From: Clostridium sp. JN-9
GTDB taxonomy: Bacteria > Bacillota > Clostridia > Clostridiales > Clostridiaceae
Length of the DNA: 64,000 nucleotides
Direction of reading: 5' to 3'
NCBI RefSeq assembly: GCF_004103695.1
Contig: NZ_CP035280.1
Coordinates: 62,001-126,000 of the forward strand
Shown here: positions 27,057 through 35,862 of the stretch, in pieces
Numbering within the stretch: position 1 is the first letter of the stretch
Layout: each line of letters opens with the position of its first letter
Made by a program: the position numbers and the translations under genes
Notes under the pieces: model-generated
The model's database searches: none
Seen by the model: the letters and a program-made list of their open reading frames with translations, nothing else
Told to the model about the DNA's origin: nothing

Positions 27057-27749
27057 ATGCAAAGCACGAAAGAAAATAAAGGTAAAGTTATTGCAATAGA
27101 AGGCAGCGATGGAAGTGGTAAAGCAACTCAGACTAAGCTTCTTTATGATACATTGATTTCTAATGGAGTAAAGGTTAAGAAGGTAGAGTTCCCAAACTAT
27201 AAGAGTGATTCTTCTGCACTGGTTAAGATGTATTTAAATGGAGAATTTGGAGATGAACCTGGTGATGTAAGCCCTTATGTAGCTTCTACATTTTATGCTG
27301 TGGACAGGTATGCAAGTTTTATGAAGGAATGGAAAAGGTTTTATAATGAAGGCGGCATTATTATAGCAGACAGATATACCACATCCAATATGATTCATCA
27401 GGCAGCTAAAATAGAAAATAAAAGTGAAAAGGAAGAATTCCTACACTGGATGTATAATCTGGAGTATAAGATATTTAATCTGCCTGAGCCTGATTGTGTT
27501 ATTTTCTTAGACATGCCTCCGGAATACAGCTATAAACTTATGAAGGAAAGAAAAAATAAATTTACTGGAGATCAGGAAAAGGATATTCATGAGAAACATA
27601 AGGATTATCTTTTGAAATCGTATAATAACGCCCTTTATATAGCCGAAAAATATGCATGGAAAAAAGTTAAATGTGTATATGATAATAATGTTAGAAGTAT
27701 AGAAAGCATCCATAAGGAAATTTACGATATTGTTATTAAATTAATATAA
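27057..27749 (+). CDS. tmk: Thymidylate kinase
   Basis: A 230-residue dTMP kinase that makes dTDP for DNA synthesis. It has the P-loop EGSDGSGKATQ, the DR motif IIADRYTTSN and a lid region rich in Lys/Arg (MKERKNKFTGDQ). The ATG follows GGAGATG. Conserved neighbour of gin/yaaO upstream and darA/holB downstream. Confidence 0.94.
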   Translation: MQSTKENKGKVIAIEGSDGSGKATQTKLLYDTLISNGVKVKKVEFPNYKSDSSALVKMYLNGEFGDEPGDVSPYVASTFYAVDRYASFMKEWKRFYNEGGIIIADRYTTSNMIHQAAKIENKSEKEEFLHWMYNLEYKIFNLPEPDCVIFLDMPPEYSYKLMKERKNKFTGDQEKDIHEKHKDYLLKSYNNALYIAEKYAWKKVKCVYDNNVRSIESIHKEIYDIVIKLI

Positions 27750-27830
27750 TTGTAGTATAATTAATATAAGTATTTCTAATGAATATAATGATAAAAGGGT
27801 TGGGATTATTAATAATAAGGAGAGGATATT

Positions 27831-28160
27831 ATGAAACTTATAATTGCCATTGTACAAGATGATGATGCTGGAGATTTAATAGAACAGATAACTGATTCAG
27901 GTTTCAGGGTGACAAAGCTGGCAACTACTGGTGGATTTTTGAAATCCGGAAACACAACATTACTTATTGGTGTTGACGAGGATAAGGTTGATAGGGTACT
28001 TGCAGATATTGAGGAAATATGTAAAACAAGAAAGCAGGTTGTTACATCACCTTCACCAGTTGCAGGATCAACAGGAGTTTATGTGCCATATCCTGTTGAA
28101 GTAGAAGTAGGAGGAGCCACAGTATTTGTGGTTGACGTAGACAAATTTATTAAAATCTAG
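27831..28160 (+). CDS. darA: Cyclic-di-AMP receptor DarA/PstA (YaaQ), PII-like
   Basis: A 109-residue trimeric PII-like protein that binds cyclic di-AMP. Typical sequence: MKLIIAIVQDDDAGDLIEQI, TKLATTGGFLKSGNTTLLIG, and the C-terminal strands VEVGGATVFVVDVDKF. RBS AAGGAGAGG. It is placed between tmk and holB as in Bacillus and Listeria, where its target is still unclear. Confidence 0.93.
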   Translation: MKLIIAIVQDDDAGDLIEQITDSGFRVTKLATTGGFLKSGNTTLLIGVDEDKVDRVLADIEEICKTRKQVVTSPSPVAGSTGVYVPYPVEVEVGGATVFVVDVDKFIKI

Positions 28161-28175
28161 CGGAGGCTAATTAAA

Positions 28176-29120
28176 TTGAGCTTTAACCATATTATCGGAC
28201 ATGAACAAATAAAAAGCTGCATAGTTAATTCAATAAAAGAGAATAAGCTTTCTCATGCACATATTTTTGCAGGAGAGAAGGGAATAGGAAAATCCCTGCT
28301 GGCTAAAGAGCTGGCTATTCAGGTACTTGGCGGGAATCATGATAAAAAGTATGTGGATATTGTGGAATATTCTGTTCCCTCAAATAAGAAATCTATTGGA
28401 GTAGACAATGTACGGGAAATTATTGAAGAGGTTAATAAAAAGCCCTACGAAGGGGATAAAAAGGTAATTATTATTAATAATGCAAGTGAAATGACGGAGG
28501 CTGCTCAAAATGCGTTTTTAAAGACTATTGAGAAGCCTCCTAAAGGCGTTTTTATAATTCTGTTATGTGAGAACCTTGGGAACATTTTGGATACTATAAA
28601 ATCCAGATGCCAGGTGCATAAGCTTCAAAGGCTGAGCAGGTTAGAAATGAAAAGCTTTATAAACAAAAAGCTTAATATATATAATGAGGAAAAAGTTAAG
28701 GCTGCAATATCATTTAGTGATGGAATTCCTGGAAGAGCAGAGAGTTTTATAAATGATGAGCAGCTTAAGGTCATAAGAGATTACTGTTTAATTATACTAA
28801 AAGGTATAAATGAAGAATCTAAAGATGACTTTTTGAAAAATGATTTATTCTTTGTAAAGTTTAAAGATCAGTGGCAGGAAGTATTAACCTGTTTGATATC
28901 CTATATAAGAGATATTATGGTATACAAAGACACAAACAGCCGGGATTTAATTATAAATACTGACAAAATTAATGAAATAAAAAGTTTGTCTGAGAACTTT
29001 TCCTTTAACAAACTTAATGGTATAGTGAATATTATTAATGAAAGCAGAGAGAAAATAGAAAGAAACGTTAATGCAGCACTAATCTTTGATTCTTTGCTGA
29101 TTAAAATGCAGGAGGTATAA
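28176..29120 (+). CDS. holB: DNA polymerase III subunit delta'
   Basis: A 314-residue clamp-loader AAA+ subunit starting at TTG 28176 with GGAGG 9 nt upstream. Walker A is GEKGIGKS; it has KVIIINNASEMTEAAQNAFLKTIEKPP and sensor region IKSRCQVHKLQRL. The four-Cys zinc module seen in many delta' proteins is missing between the P-loop and Walker B. It is 15 nt after darA and 1 nt before ricT, so clearly one operon. Confidence 0.93.
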   Translation: MSFNHIIGHEQIKSCIVNSIKENKLSHAHIFAGEKGIGKSLLAKELAIQVLGGNHDKKYVDIVEYSVPSNKKSIGVDNVREIIEEVNKKPYEGDKKVIIINNASEMTEAAQNAFLKTIEKPPKGVFIILLCENLGNILDTIKSRCQVHKLQRLSRLEMKSFINKKLNIYNEEKVKAAISFSDGIPGRAESFINDEQLKVIRDYCLIILKGINEESKDDFLKNDLFFVKFKDQWQEVLTCLISYIRDIMVYKDTNSRDLIINTDKINEIKSLSENFSFNKLNGIVNIINESREKIERNVNAALIFDSLLIKMQEV

Positions 29121-29121
29121 A

Positions 29122-30027
29122 ATGATAACTGTAATAGGTGTACGTTTCAAAGGTGCAGGAAAAATATATTATTTTGATCCAGTAAATTTAGATATTAAGA
29201 AGAATGATTTTGTAATAGTTGAAACTGCCAGAGGAATAGAATTTGGTGAGTGTGTAATTGCTCCTAAGAGTATAAAAGAAGATCTGATAGTAGCACCTTT
29301 AAAAACTGTTATCAGAAAAGCAACAGAAGAGGATATTCAAAAACATAATGAAAATAAGTCAAAAGAAAAGGAAGCTTTCCATATATGCCTTGATAAAATT
29401 GCACAGCATGGCTTAAAAATGAAATTAATTGATGTTGAATATACTTTTGATAATAACAAAGTTATATTTTATTTTACAGCGGATGGCAGAGTTGATTTTA
29501 GGGAATTGGTAAAGGATTTAGCTGCTATATTCAGAACCAGGATAGAACTTAGACAAATTGGAGTGAGAGATGAGGCTAAAATGATTGGTGGTTTAGGACC
29601 ATGCGGGAGAACCATGTGCTGTTCCACATTTCTTGGAGATTTTGCCCCGGTATCAATTAAGATGGCTAAAGAACAGAATTTGTCTTTAAACCCAACTAAA
29701 ATATCAGGAATATGCGGAAGACTCATGTGCTGCTTAAATTATGAGCAGGAAACTTATGAAGAAATAAGAAAGAGGCTTCCTAAGATAGAATCTGTAGTAG
29801 ATTCTCCTTATGGCAAGGGCGAAGTTATTGCTAATAATGTAGTTAAGGAAAGTGTAAAGATTAAAATTAGAAATAATGATGGTGATGATATTATTCAGGA
29901 TGTGCCTATAAGTGATATTAAGTTAATATCAGGAAGCTACGAAGGTGCAGTGGAAGAATCAGATATAAAGATTGAAGCTGAAGTTGAGGATGAGGCTATA
30001 GTAAAAGAGTTATTCAAGGATAACTAG
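29122..30027 (+). CDS. ricT: PSP1-domain protein RicT (YaaT)
   Basis: A 301-residue member of the YaaT/RicT family. In B. subtilis RicT works with RicA and RicF to stimulate RNase Y cleavage and phosphorelay activity in sporulation and competence, and the complex carries Fe-S clusters. Cysteine-rich motifs GPCGRTMCC and GICGRLMCCLNYE are fully kept. Starts 1 nt after holB. Confidence 0.93.
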   Translation: MITVIGVRFKGAGKIYYFDPVNLDIKKNDFVIVETARGIEFGECVIAPKSIKEDLIVAPLKTVIRKATEEDIQKHNENKSKEKEAFHICLDKIAQHGLKMKLIDVEYTFDNNKVIFYFTADGRVDFRELVKDLAAIFRTRIELRQIGVRDEAKMIGGLGPCGRTMCCSTFLGDFAPVSIKMAKEQNLSLNPTKISGICGRLMCCLNYEQETYEEIRKRLPKIESVVDSPYGKGEVIANNVVKESVKIKIRNNDGDDIIQDVPISDIKLISGSYEGAVEESDIKIEAEVEDEAIVKELFKDN

Positions 30028-30041
30028 GGGGGTAAAGCTTT

Positions 30042-30245
30042 ATGAAATCAGTTCTTAAAGTTTGCAATATGAATACAGTAGCTGATATAAATAAAATAAG
30101 GAATGCCATTGCCAATAATGAAGGTGTTATAGCATGTCAGATTAATAGAGAAAAAGGAGAAGTTAATGTTGTCTATGATAACTATTTTGTAAATAGCGAC
30201 AAGTTGATTGATTCTATAGAAAACTTAGGTTATACAGTTATATAA
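30042..30245 (+). CDS. Small HMA-like (heavy-metal-associated fold) protein lacking CxxC
   Basis: A 67-residue protein with the beta-alpha-beta pattern of HMA/CopZ-type domains (NKIRNAIANNEGVIACQINREKGEVNVVYDNY ... LIDSIENLGYTVI). The metal site is not present: only Cys8 stands in VCNMNTV where CxxC would be. Ribosome site TAGGGGGG. It lies 14 nt after ricT, so it is probably in that operon. Function unknown. Confidence 0.75.
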   Translation: MKSVLKVCNMNTVADINKIRNAIANNEGVIACQINREKGEVNVVYDNYFVNSDKLIDSIENLGYTVI

Positions 30246-30327
30246 AAGTACTTTTAAAATAAATCTAAACGTGTTAAAATATAGACGGATATTTTTATAT
30301 CCAAAAATTTAAGGAGGTGTTTTACAT

Positions 30328-30498
30328 ATGGCATATAAAATAACAGATGCCTGCATAAGCTGCGGAGCATGTGCTTCGGAATGTCCAGTAAATGCAATCA
30401 GCCAGGGAGATACACAGTTTGTTATTGATGCAGACACATGTATTGATTGTGGAAATTGTGCGAATGTTTGCCCAGTAGGAGCACCAGTTCAGGATTAG
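30328..30498 (+). CDS. 2[4Fe-4S] ferredoxin (clostridial type)
   Basis: A 56-residue ferredoxin starting at ATG 30328 after a strong AAGGAGGTG. Two cluster motifs are visible: CISCGACASECP (Cys 9, 12, 15, 19) and CIDCGNCANVCP (Cys 38, 41, 44, 48). This is the low-potential electron carrier used by pyruvate:ferredoxin oxidoreductase and hydrogenase in clostridia. The gene is monocistronic with its own terminator. Confidence 0.95.
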   Translation: MAYKITDACISCGACASECPVNAISQGDTQFVIDADTCIDCGNCANVCPVGAPVQD

Positions 30499-30502
30499 TA
30501 AA

Positions 30503-30531
30503 AAAAAACCGTCTATTGGCGGTTTTTTTAT
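30503..30531 (+). terminator. Ferredoxin terminator
   Basis: The hairpin AAAACCGTC / GGCGGTTTT is followed by TTTTA, directly after the stop codon. Confidence 0.9.
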
Positions 30532-30543
30532 TATGATAAATAT

Positions 30544-30572
30544 TTGACACATTATAAATATTGTTTTATAAT
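30544..30572 (+). promoter_or_regulatory. Promoter of the EIIA-Glc gene
   Basis: Perfect TTGACA at 30544-30549 and TATAAT at 30567-30572, with 17-bp spacing. Transcription should start near 30579. Confidence 0.88.
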
Positions 30573-30581
30573 CTAAGAATA

Positions 30582-30637
30582 ACGTGTAACTGTTAAATCA
30601 GGCATGAGTTATTTATAACTCGTGCCTTTTATTTTTG
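30582..30637 (+). promoter_or_regulatory. GlcT-like RNA antiterminator overlapping a leader terminator
   Basis: Right after the expected transcription start, ACGTGTAACTG and TCAGGCATGAG (30582-30608) resemble the RAT element recognised by GlcT-type BglG-family antiterminators upstream of ptsG genes. Its 3' half is also the 5' arm of an intrinsic terminator (GGCATGAGTTAT / ATAACTCGTGCC, one G-T pair, followed by TTTTATTTTT). The two structures exclude each other, the hallmark of this type of control. Confidence 0.72.
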
Positions 30638-30656
30638 TATAAGTGGAGGTTTTTAA

Positions 30657-31136
30657 ATGTTAGGATTATTTAAAAAAAATGTAGAAATAACTGCCCCAGT
30701 TAATGGAAATGTAATTGAATTGAATCAGGTGCCAGATAAAGTTTTTGCAGAAAAGCTTGTAGGAGATGGAGTGGCAGTTGATTCAACTGGAAATGTAATT
30801 AAAGCACCTGTAGGTGGTACTTTGACACTTATATTTAAAACAAATCATGCTTTTGCAATTACAACAAAACAGGGTATAGAATTGCTTGTACATATTGGTT
30901 TGGATACAGTTGAGTTAAATGGAGAAGGATTTGAAAGAATTGCAGAGGAAGGATCCACTGTTAAAGCTGGCGATCCAATTATTAAAATTGATAGAGATTT
31001 TATTATAGGCAAGGGAATATCACTTATAACACCAGTTTTGGTTACGAATATGGATATAGTTGATTCTATAAAGATAAATAAAATGGATGGGGTTACAGCA
31101 GGGAAAGATTCTATCTTTTCAGTTAAGCTGAAATAA
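30657..31136 (+). CDS. crr: PTS glucose-type EIIA protein
   Basis: A 159-residue single-domain EIIA of the glucose family. The phosphorylated His is His79 (GIELLVHIGLDTVEL) and the second active-site His is His64 (KTNHAFAI). It carries phosphate from HPr to EIIB domains of glucose or other sugar permeases. Ribosome site TGGAGG. It has its own promoter and antiterminator leader and stands alone with no EIIBC gene in the window. Confidence 0.93.
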   Translation: MLGLFKKNVEITAPVNGNVIELNQVPDKVFAEKLVGDGVAVDSTGNVIKAPVGGTLTLIFKTNHAFAITTKQGIELLVHIGLDTVELNGEGFERIAEEGSTVKAGDPIIKIDRDFIIGKGISLITPVLVTNMDIVDSIKINKMDGVTAGKDSIFSVKLK

Positions 31137-31249
31137 GTTCATAAAGACCACTATTCTGTACTTTTTTATTGTAAAAACTAAGATATTTCATATAAACAAT
31201 TGGCTGAAGTCTACGAATATATATTATATATAGACTTTGGAGGTTGAAT

Positions 31250-32043
31250 ATGGATATTTTTACAATAATATTTTTAGTAATTAGTTTTGGATCTTTAATA
31301 GCAGGATTTGTGCTTGAAGGGGGAACTATTGCAGCACTTGGATCTGCATCTGCTGCAGTAATAATATTAGGCGGAACAATAGGTGTAACAGGTTTATCAT
31401 TTCCTATAACTGAAATTAAAAGAGTACCAGCTATGCTTAAGGTGTTCTTTATCCATAAAGAAACTGATCTGGTGGATCTGGTGTTATATTTTAAGGAAAT
31501 TTCTTTTAAAACAAGAAAAAATGGATTACTGAGCTTAGAATCAGAAATAACTGAAAATACATCAGTGGATCCATTTATTAAAAAGGGTCTTCAGCTGGCA
31601 GTTGATGGAATCGAACCTGAAGCATTAAGAAGTATATTAGAACTAGAAGTAGAGTCAACTTCTGAAAGACATAGAGATGAGCAGCTATATTTGAAACAGC
31701 TGGAGGATATGCCCCTACCATGGGTATTATAGGAACAGTTATGGGACTTGTTCATGTACTTGGAAATTTAAGTGATACTGCAAGCCTTGGACCTAAAATT
31801 GCTTCAGCATTTATAGCAACACTTTATGGTATTGGTACTGCTAACCTGATTTGGCTGCCCATAGCTGAAAAGTTAAAGGCACTGGATAACAAGGAATTTA
31901 ATGAGAAGAGGCTTATAGTTGAGGCTGTACTTTATATTCAGGAAGGAGTCAATCCTAATACTATTTCTGAAAAACTTAAGGGATTCCTAAACAAAGAGGA
32001 ATTAGCTAGGTTTGAAAGTAAAGATGGGAAGGTTGAGGTATGA
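31250..32043 (+). pseudogene. motA: Flagellar motor stator protein MotA, frameshifted
   Basis: MotA forms the proton channel of the flagellar stator with MotB. The start at 31250 (GGAGG 6 nt upstream) opens a frame through the first two membrane segments (IIFLVISFGSLIAGFVLEGG, ASAAVIILGGTIG) up to ERHRDE, then runs out of frame to a stop at 31732. The correct frame resumes as AAIFETAGGYAPTMGIIGTVMGL and ends at 32043 with the last two membrane segments. One base is missing at about 31677-31681: GATGAGCAGCT would read correctly as GATGGAGCAGCT. This is either a real mutation or a sequence error. A hairpin (AAGTCTA / TAGACTT, 31207-31237) precedes the gene. Confidence 0.9.
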
Positions 32044-32768
32044 AGAGAAAGCCTAAAAAATCTGGTAATTCTCAAAGATGGCTGCTTACTTATGTAGATT
32101 TGATTACCTTATTAATGATATTTTTTGTTGTTATGTACGCTATGAGCAATGTAAATGCAACAAAGTATTCACAGCTTAGCAATTCTTTGAAGGTAGCCAT
32201 GGGTGGCGGGAAAAGCATTATTGGCACTTCAGATGCACCAAGTATTTCTAATAGTACTCAGGCAGTTGATACAGCCATTGTAGAACAGGATAAATTAGAG
32301 AATGTTAAGAAGCAGCTTGATAAATATTTAAAAGATAATAATATGAGTAATGAAGCCACATCTAAAGTTGAAGAAAGAGGATTAGTTGTAAGCTTAAATG
32401 ATACATTATTTTTTGATTCAGCACAGGCTGTTATAAAGCCTGAATCTCAAAAGAAACTAATTGAAATGGGCAAAATATTAAACCAGCTGGGAAACTATAT
32501 TAGGATTGAGGGACATACAGATAATGTGCCTATAAATAATAGCGAATTCAGTTCAAACTGGCAGCTTTCAGCAATTAGAGCAACAAATGTTACAGAACTG
32601 CTTATTAATAAGGCCGGTATTGCACCAGAAAGGTTATCATCTGTTGGATATGGCGAATACAGGCCAATTGCTGATAACTCAACAGAAGCTGGCAGAGCAA
32701 AGAATAGAAGAGTTGATATTATCATTATGAATACAAAATATAATCAGATAGAAAACAACAAAAAATAA
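32040..32768 (+). CDS. motB: Flagellar motor stator protein MotB
   Basis: A 242-residue stator protein: a basic cytoplasmic N-terminus, one membrane segment with the proton-carrying Asp20 (LLTYVDLITLLMIFFVVMYA), a linker, and a C-terminal OmpA-like peptidoglycan-binding domain (IEGHTDNVPINN ... NWQLSAIRATNV ... GYGEYRPIADN ... KNRRVDIII). ATG overlaps the motA stop (ATGA). The frame is intact, in contrast to motA. Confidence 0.94.
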   Translation: MKRKPKKSGNSQRWLLTYVDLITLLMIFFVVMYAMSNVNATKYSQLSNSLKVAMGGGKSIIGTSDAPSISNSTQAVDTAIVEQDKLENVKKQLDKYLKDNNMSNEATSKVEERGLVVSLNDTLFFDSAQAVIKPESQKKLIEMGKILNQLGNYIRIEGHTDNVPINNSEFSSNWQLSAIRATNVTELLINKAGIAPERLSSVGYGEYRPIADNSTEAGRAKNRRVDIIIMNTKYNQIENNKK

Positions 32769-32797
32769 CTGCTGCAAAAGAGCAGTTATTTTTTTAA
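32762..32797 (+). terminator. motAB terminator
   Basis: The arms AAATAACTGCT / AGCAGTTATTT are followed by TTTTT, overlapping the motB stop. Confidence 0.9.
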
Positions 32798-32868
32798 GCA
32801 TATTTTACAATGAGTTTTTTTATTGTTAAAATAAACATATAAAAACATAAGAAACGAGAGAAGATAAT

Positions 32869-33612
32869 ATGATTAATTTAGTTAAAGATGATGAAACTTT
32901 AGATGATCTGCAGATAAACAATATACATATAATTCAAAAAAAGGATGCCTTTAGGTTTGGAGTAGATGCAGTACTTTTAGCTAACTATGCAGTAATAAAA
33001 AAGGGATCATTAGTAGTTGATTTATGCAGTGGAACAGGCATAGTTCCATTCATAATCTCCGGGAAAACTAAAGCAGCCAGTATAATTGGAATAGAAATAC
33101 AGCATAATATGGTGGAAATGGCTGAAAGAAGTGTAAAATATAACGAATTGGAACAAAAGGTCAGCTTCATTAATGGAGATGTAAAAGATATAGGATTGTT
33201 AAAATCTATACCCAAAGCTGATGTAGTTACTGTTAATCCTCCATATAAACTAAAAAATTCAGGATTAATAAGCATCAGGGACAACAATGCTATTGCAAGA
33301 CATGAAATACTCTGCACTTTAGATGATGTAATAAGAGCATCAAATATACTGTTAAAAGATAATGGCAGATTTTTTATGGTGCACAGGCCCGGCAGATTAG
33401 CAGATATAATGTGCACAATGAGAAAGTATAAAATAGAACCTAAAAGGATACAGATGGTTCAGCCCAGCATAAGTAAAGCTCCCAATATTATTTTAGTTGA
33501 AGGACAAAAGTATGGAGGTACATTTCTTAAATGGGAGAAAACCCTTTATGTTCACAAAGAAGATGGAGGCTATACTGAAGAAATTAATAAGATTTATGGA
33601 AGAAATGAATAA
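32869..33612 (+). CDS. trmN6: tRNA1(Val) adenine-N6 methyltransferase-like protein TrmN6 (YabB)
   Basis: A 247-residue Rossmann-fold SAM methyltransferase: VVDLCSGTGIVPFIIS (SAM motif I), IGIEIQHNMVEMAERS, and the N6-adenine catalytic motif VTVNPPYKL. The E. coli homologue methylates A37 of tRNA-Val. It is followed 26 nt later by rsmI, as in Bacillus (yabB-yazA-rsmI), but yazA is absent here. Confidence 0.9.
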   Translation: MINLVKDDETLDDLQINNIHIIQKKDAFRFGVDAVLLANYAVIKKGSLVVDLCSGTGIVPFIISGKTKAASIIGIEIQHNMVEMAERSVKYNELEQKVSFINGDVKDIGLLKSIPKADVVTVNPPYKLKNSGLISIRDNNAIARHEILCTLDDVIRASNILLKDNGRFFMVHRPGRLADIMCTMRKYKIEPKRIQMVQPSISKAPNIILVEGQKYGGTFLKWEKTLYVHKEDGGYTEEINKIYGRNE

Positions 33613-33638
33613 TTATATTTAAGAACTGGAGGACATTT

Positions 33639-34490
33639 ATGGATAAATCAATAGGCAAGTTATATATGGTACCTACCCCTATAGGTAACCTGAAGGATAT
33701 AACTTTAAGAGCACTTGAAGTATTATCTGAATCAGACATTATAGCAGCAGAAGATACCAGGCAGACATTAAAGCTTTTAAACCATTATAATATAAAGAAG
33801 ACTTTAATAAGCTATCATCAGCATAATGAAATGAGCAAAAGTGAAGACTTAATAAATATGTTAAAGGATGGGAAGACAATTGCACTGGTAACTGATGCAG
33901 GTACCCCTGGAATCTCAGATCCAGGCAGTGTTATTTTAAAGAAATGCATTGAGAGGAATATACAGGTAGAGGTATTGCCAGGAGCTGCAGCTTTAATCAC
34001 TGCATTAGTTCATTCAGGCTTGGATACCACTAAGTTTATATTCAGAGGTTTCCTCCCAAGGGATAAAAAGGAGAGAAAAGAAGTTATATCGGAACTTGCA
34101 GATAGAAAGGAAACTTTAATTTTCTATGAGGCTCCTCACAGATTGCTCAGCACTCTGGAATTTTTATTAACTTCGCTAGGAGATAGAAATATTTCTTTGT
34201 GCAGAGAGCTAACAAAATTACATGAAGAAATCTTAAGGACAACAATAAGTTCTGCCATAAAAAAATACACTGAGATAAATCCAAAAGGTGAATTTGTATT
34301 GGTTATAGAAGGCATATCAGAGCAGCAGATAGAGGCAGAAAAGGCCATGGCGTGGAATAATCTGACTATGGAAGATCATATAAAAAGTTATATGAGTAAA
34401 GGACTTTCGAAAAAGGATGCTATTAAACAAGTGGCCAAGGAAAGAGATATCCCTAAGTCAGAGGTGTATAAGCATTCATTAGGATTATAG
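33639..34490 (+). CDS. rsmI: 16S rRNA (cytidine-1402 2'-O)-methyltransferase
   Basis: A 283-residue tetrapyrrole-methylase-fold enzyme that, with RsmH, modifies C1402 in the ribosomal P site. Motifs LYMVPTPIGNLKDITLRAL, AAEDTRQTLKLLNHY, ALVTDAGTPGISDPG and FYEAPHRL. RBS GGAGG. Probably co-transcribed with trmN6. Confidence 0.95.
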   Translation: MDKSIGKLYMVPTPIGNLKDITLRALEVLSESDIIAAEDTRQTLKLLNHYNIKKTLISYHQHNEMSKSEDLINMLKDGKTIALVTDAGTPGISDPGSVILKKCIERNIQVEVLPGAAALITALVHSGLDTTKFIFRGFLPRDKKERKEVISELADRKETLIFYEAPHRLLSTLEFLLTSLGDRNISLCRELTKLHEEILRTTISSAIKKYTEINPKGEFVLVIEGISEQQIEAEKAMAWNNLTMEDHIKSYMSKGLSKKDAIKQVAKERDIPKSEVYKHSLGL

Positions 34491-34582
34491 ACTTATAGGC
34501 ACCATTGTTAAGTATAATCAAAATATTCTGGAATTAAAATAAGTAATTTCTATATAAAATAAGAAATGTATAATTTTAGGGG

Positions 34583-34612
34583 TTGAGAAAGTAAAAGGAC
34601 AAGTGGTATAAT
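34583..34612 (+). promoter_or_regulatory. Promoter of the NlpC/P60 gene
   Basis: TTGAGA at 34583 and TATAAT at 34607 with 18-bp spacing. The leader is too short to hold a cyclic-di-AMP riboswitch, which often precedes such hydrolases. Confidence 0.7.
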
Positions 34613-34659
34613 AATTCTAGTGTCTTAAATTTTTTTTTTGCGTAAAGGAGGTAGGTATA

Positions 34660-35727
34660 GTGAGAAAGAGAGCACTATCGGCTGTTCTGGCTATAAGCCT
34701 GGTATTAACATTAAAAGGTACTGCTTTTGCAGACCCTGCTGGATTGCAGAAAAGTCAAAGTGCGCTAAAGAGTACTCAGGACAAGAGACAAAGTCTTGAG
34801 GATGACATACAAAAGATGGACAACCAAGTTCAGGTATTGACAAACAAAATAGATGACAATAATAAAAATATAGAGAAAACAAAAAAAGATATTGCAGCCA
34901 CTCAAAAGGATCTTGATAAGTCTGAAGAAGATATTCAAGCAGAACAGGACATATTTAACAAAAGAGTAAGAGCTATGTATATAAGCGGCTCTGACAGCTA
35001 CATATACGTTATTCTGGAAGCTAAGGGATTAGGCGATTTGGTATCAAGGGTAGAAAATGTTAAAAAGGTTATTGATTTTGATAAAAATATTATCAAAGAT
35101 TTAGATAATAAGAAAAAAGGTATAGAAGACAAGAAAAAAGCATTGGATGCTGAAAACGATAACTTGTTAGCAATAAAGTCAGATAATGAAAAAAAATTAG
35201 CACAGATTAATTCTGAAAAAGATGCTATAGTTAAGAAAGCAAATGAGTATAAGAACGAAGAAAAGAAATATTCTTCACAAATTTCGGCTTTTCAGGCTGA
35301 GGCTGCAAAGTATGTAAGCGGTATTACAGCATCGGTGCCTAAATATCAGCCATCAAGAGGTGCTGCATCAATTTCTTCAAATTCTGTAGTTGCTTATGCG
35401 GCTAATTTTATTGGAACTCCATATGTATGGGGGGGAACATCACCAAGGCCAGGCTTTGATTGTTCAGGATTTGTTCAATATGTATATGGACATTTCGGTG
35501 TTTCACTTGACAGATCAACATATGAACAAATACATGACGGAGCTGAAGTTCCATTAAACAGCATACAGCCAGGAGATTTAGTTTTCTTTGGTTCCTATGA
35601 CAGTCCTCATCATGTTGGAATATATGTTGGCAATGGAATGTATATTCATGCACCACAGACTGGGGATTCAGTTAAAATATCACCATTATCAAGATCAGAT
35701 TTCTCCAGAGCAAGGAGAGTTAGATAA
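34660..35727 (+). CDS. Secreted NlpC/P60 (C40) cell-wall endopeptidase with coiled coil
   Basis: A 355-residue exported hydrolase starting at GTG with AAAGGAGG upstream. There is a signal peptide (residues 1-24, ending GTAFA), a long coiled coil (about 28-225, rich in Lys, Asp and Glu), and a C-terminal NlpC/P60 domain (about 240-355). Catalytic Cys is in FDCSGFVQ and His in HHVGIYVGNG, with a third polar residue in YIHAPQ. It should cleave D-Glu to diamino-acid bonds in peptidoglycan stems; the coiled coil is typical of division or elongation hydrolases regulated at the membrane. Own promoter and terminator. Confidence 0.93.
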   Translation: MRKRALSAVLAISLVLTLKGTAFADPAGLQKSQSALKSTQDKRQSLEDDIQKMDNQVQVLTNKIDDNNKNIEKTKKDIAATQKDLDKSEEDIQAEQDIFNKRVRAMYISGSDSYIYVILEAKGLGDLVSRVENVKKVIDFDKNIIKDLDNKKKGIEDKKKALDAENDNLLAIKSDNEKKLAQINSEKDAIVKKANEYKNEEKKYSSQISAFQAEAAKYVSGITASVPKYQPSRGAASISSNSVVAYAANFIGTPYVWGGTSPRPGFDCSGFVQYVYGHFGVSLDRSTYEQIHDGAEVPLNSIQPGDLVFFGSYDSPHHVGIYVGNGMYIHAPQTGDSVKISPLSRSDFSRARRVR

Positions 35728-35737
35728 ATGCATAATA

Positions 35738-35772
35738 CCAGTAAGTTTTAAATAAACTTGCTGGTTTTTTTA
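35738..35772 (+). terminator. Terminator of the NlpC/P60 gene
   Basis: The arms ACCAGTAAGTTT / AAACTTGCTGGT are followed by TTTTTTATA. Confidence 0.92.
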
Positions 35773-35776
35773 TATA

Positions 35777-35813
35777 TAGAAAAATCCCACATGAACGGGG
35801 AATCCATGTGGGG
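35777..35813 (-). terminator. abrB terminator
   Basis: On the minus strand, CCCACATG and CATGTGGG form a stem with a 12-nt loop, followed by ATTTTTC. It lies 50 nt beyond the abrB stop. Confidence 0.82.
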
Positions 35814-35862
35814 GGGATAGAGTGTACTATTTATCTATATAAATAATGTTAATTGCAATAAG

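Noticed and set aside
34613-34659. Cyclic-di-AMP riboswitch before the NlpC/P60 gene
   Set aside because: The leader after the promoter is only about 40 nt, too short for the ydaO motif.
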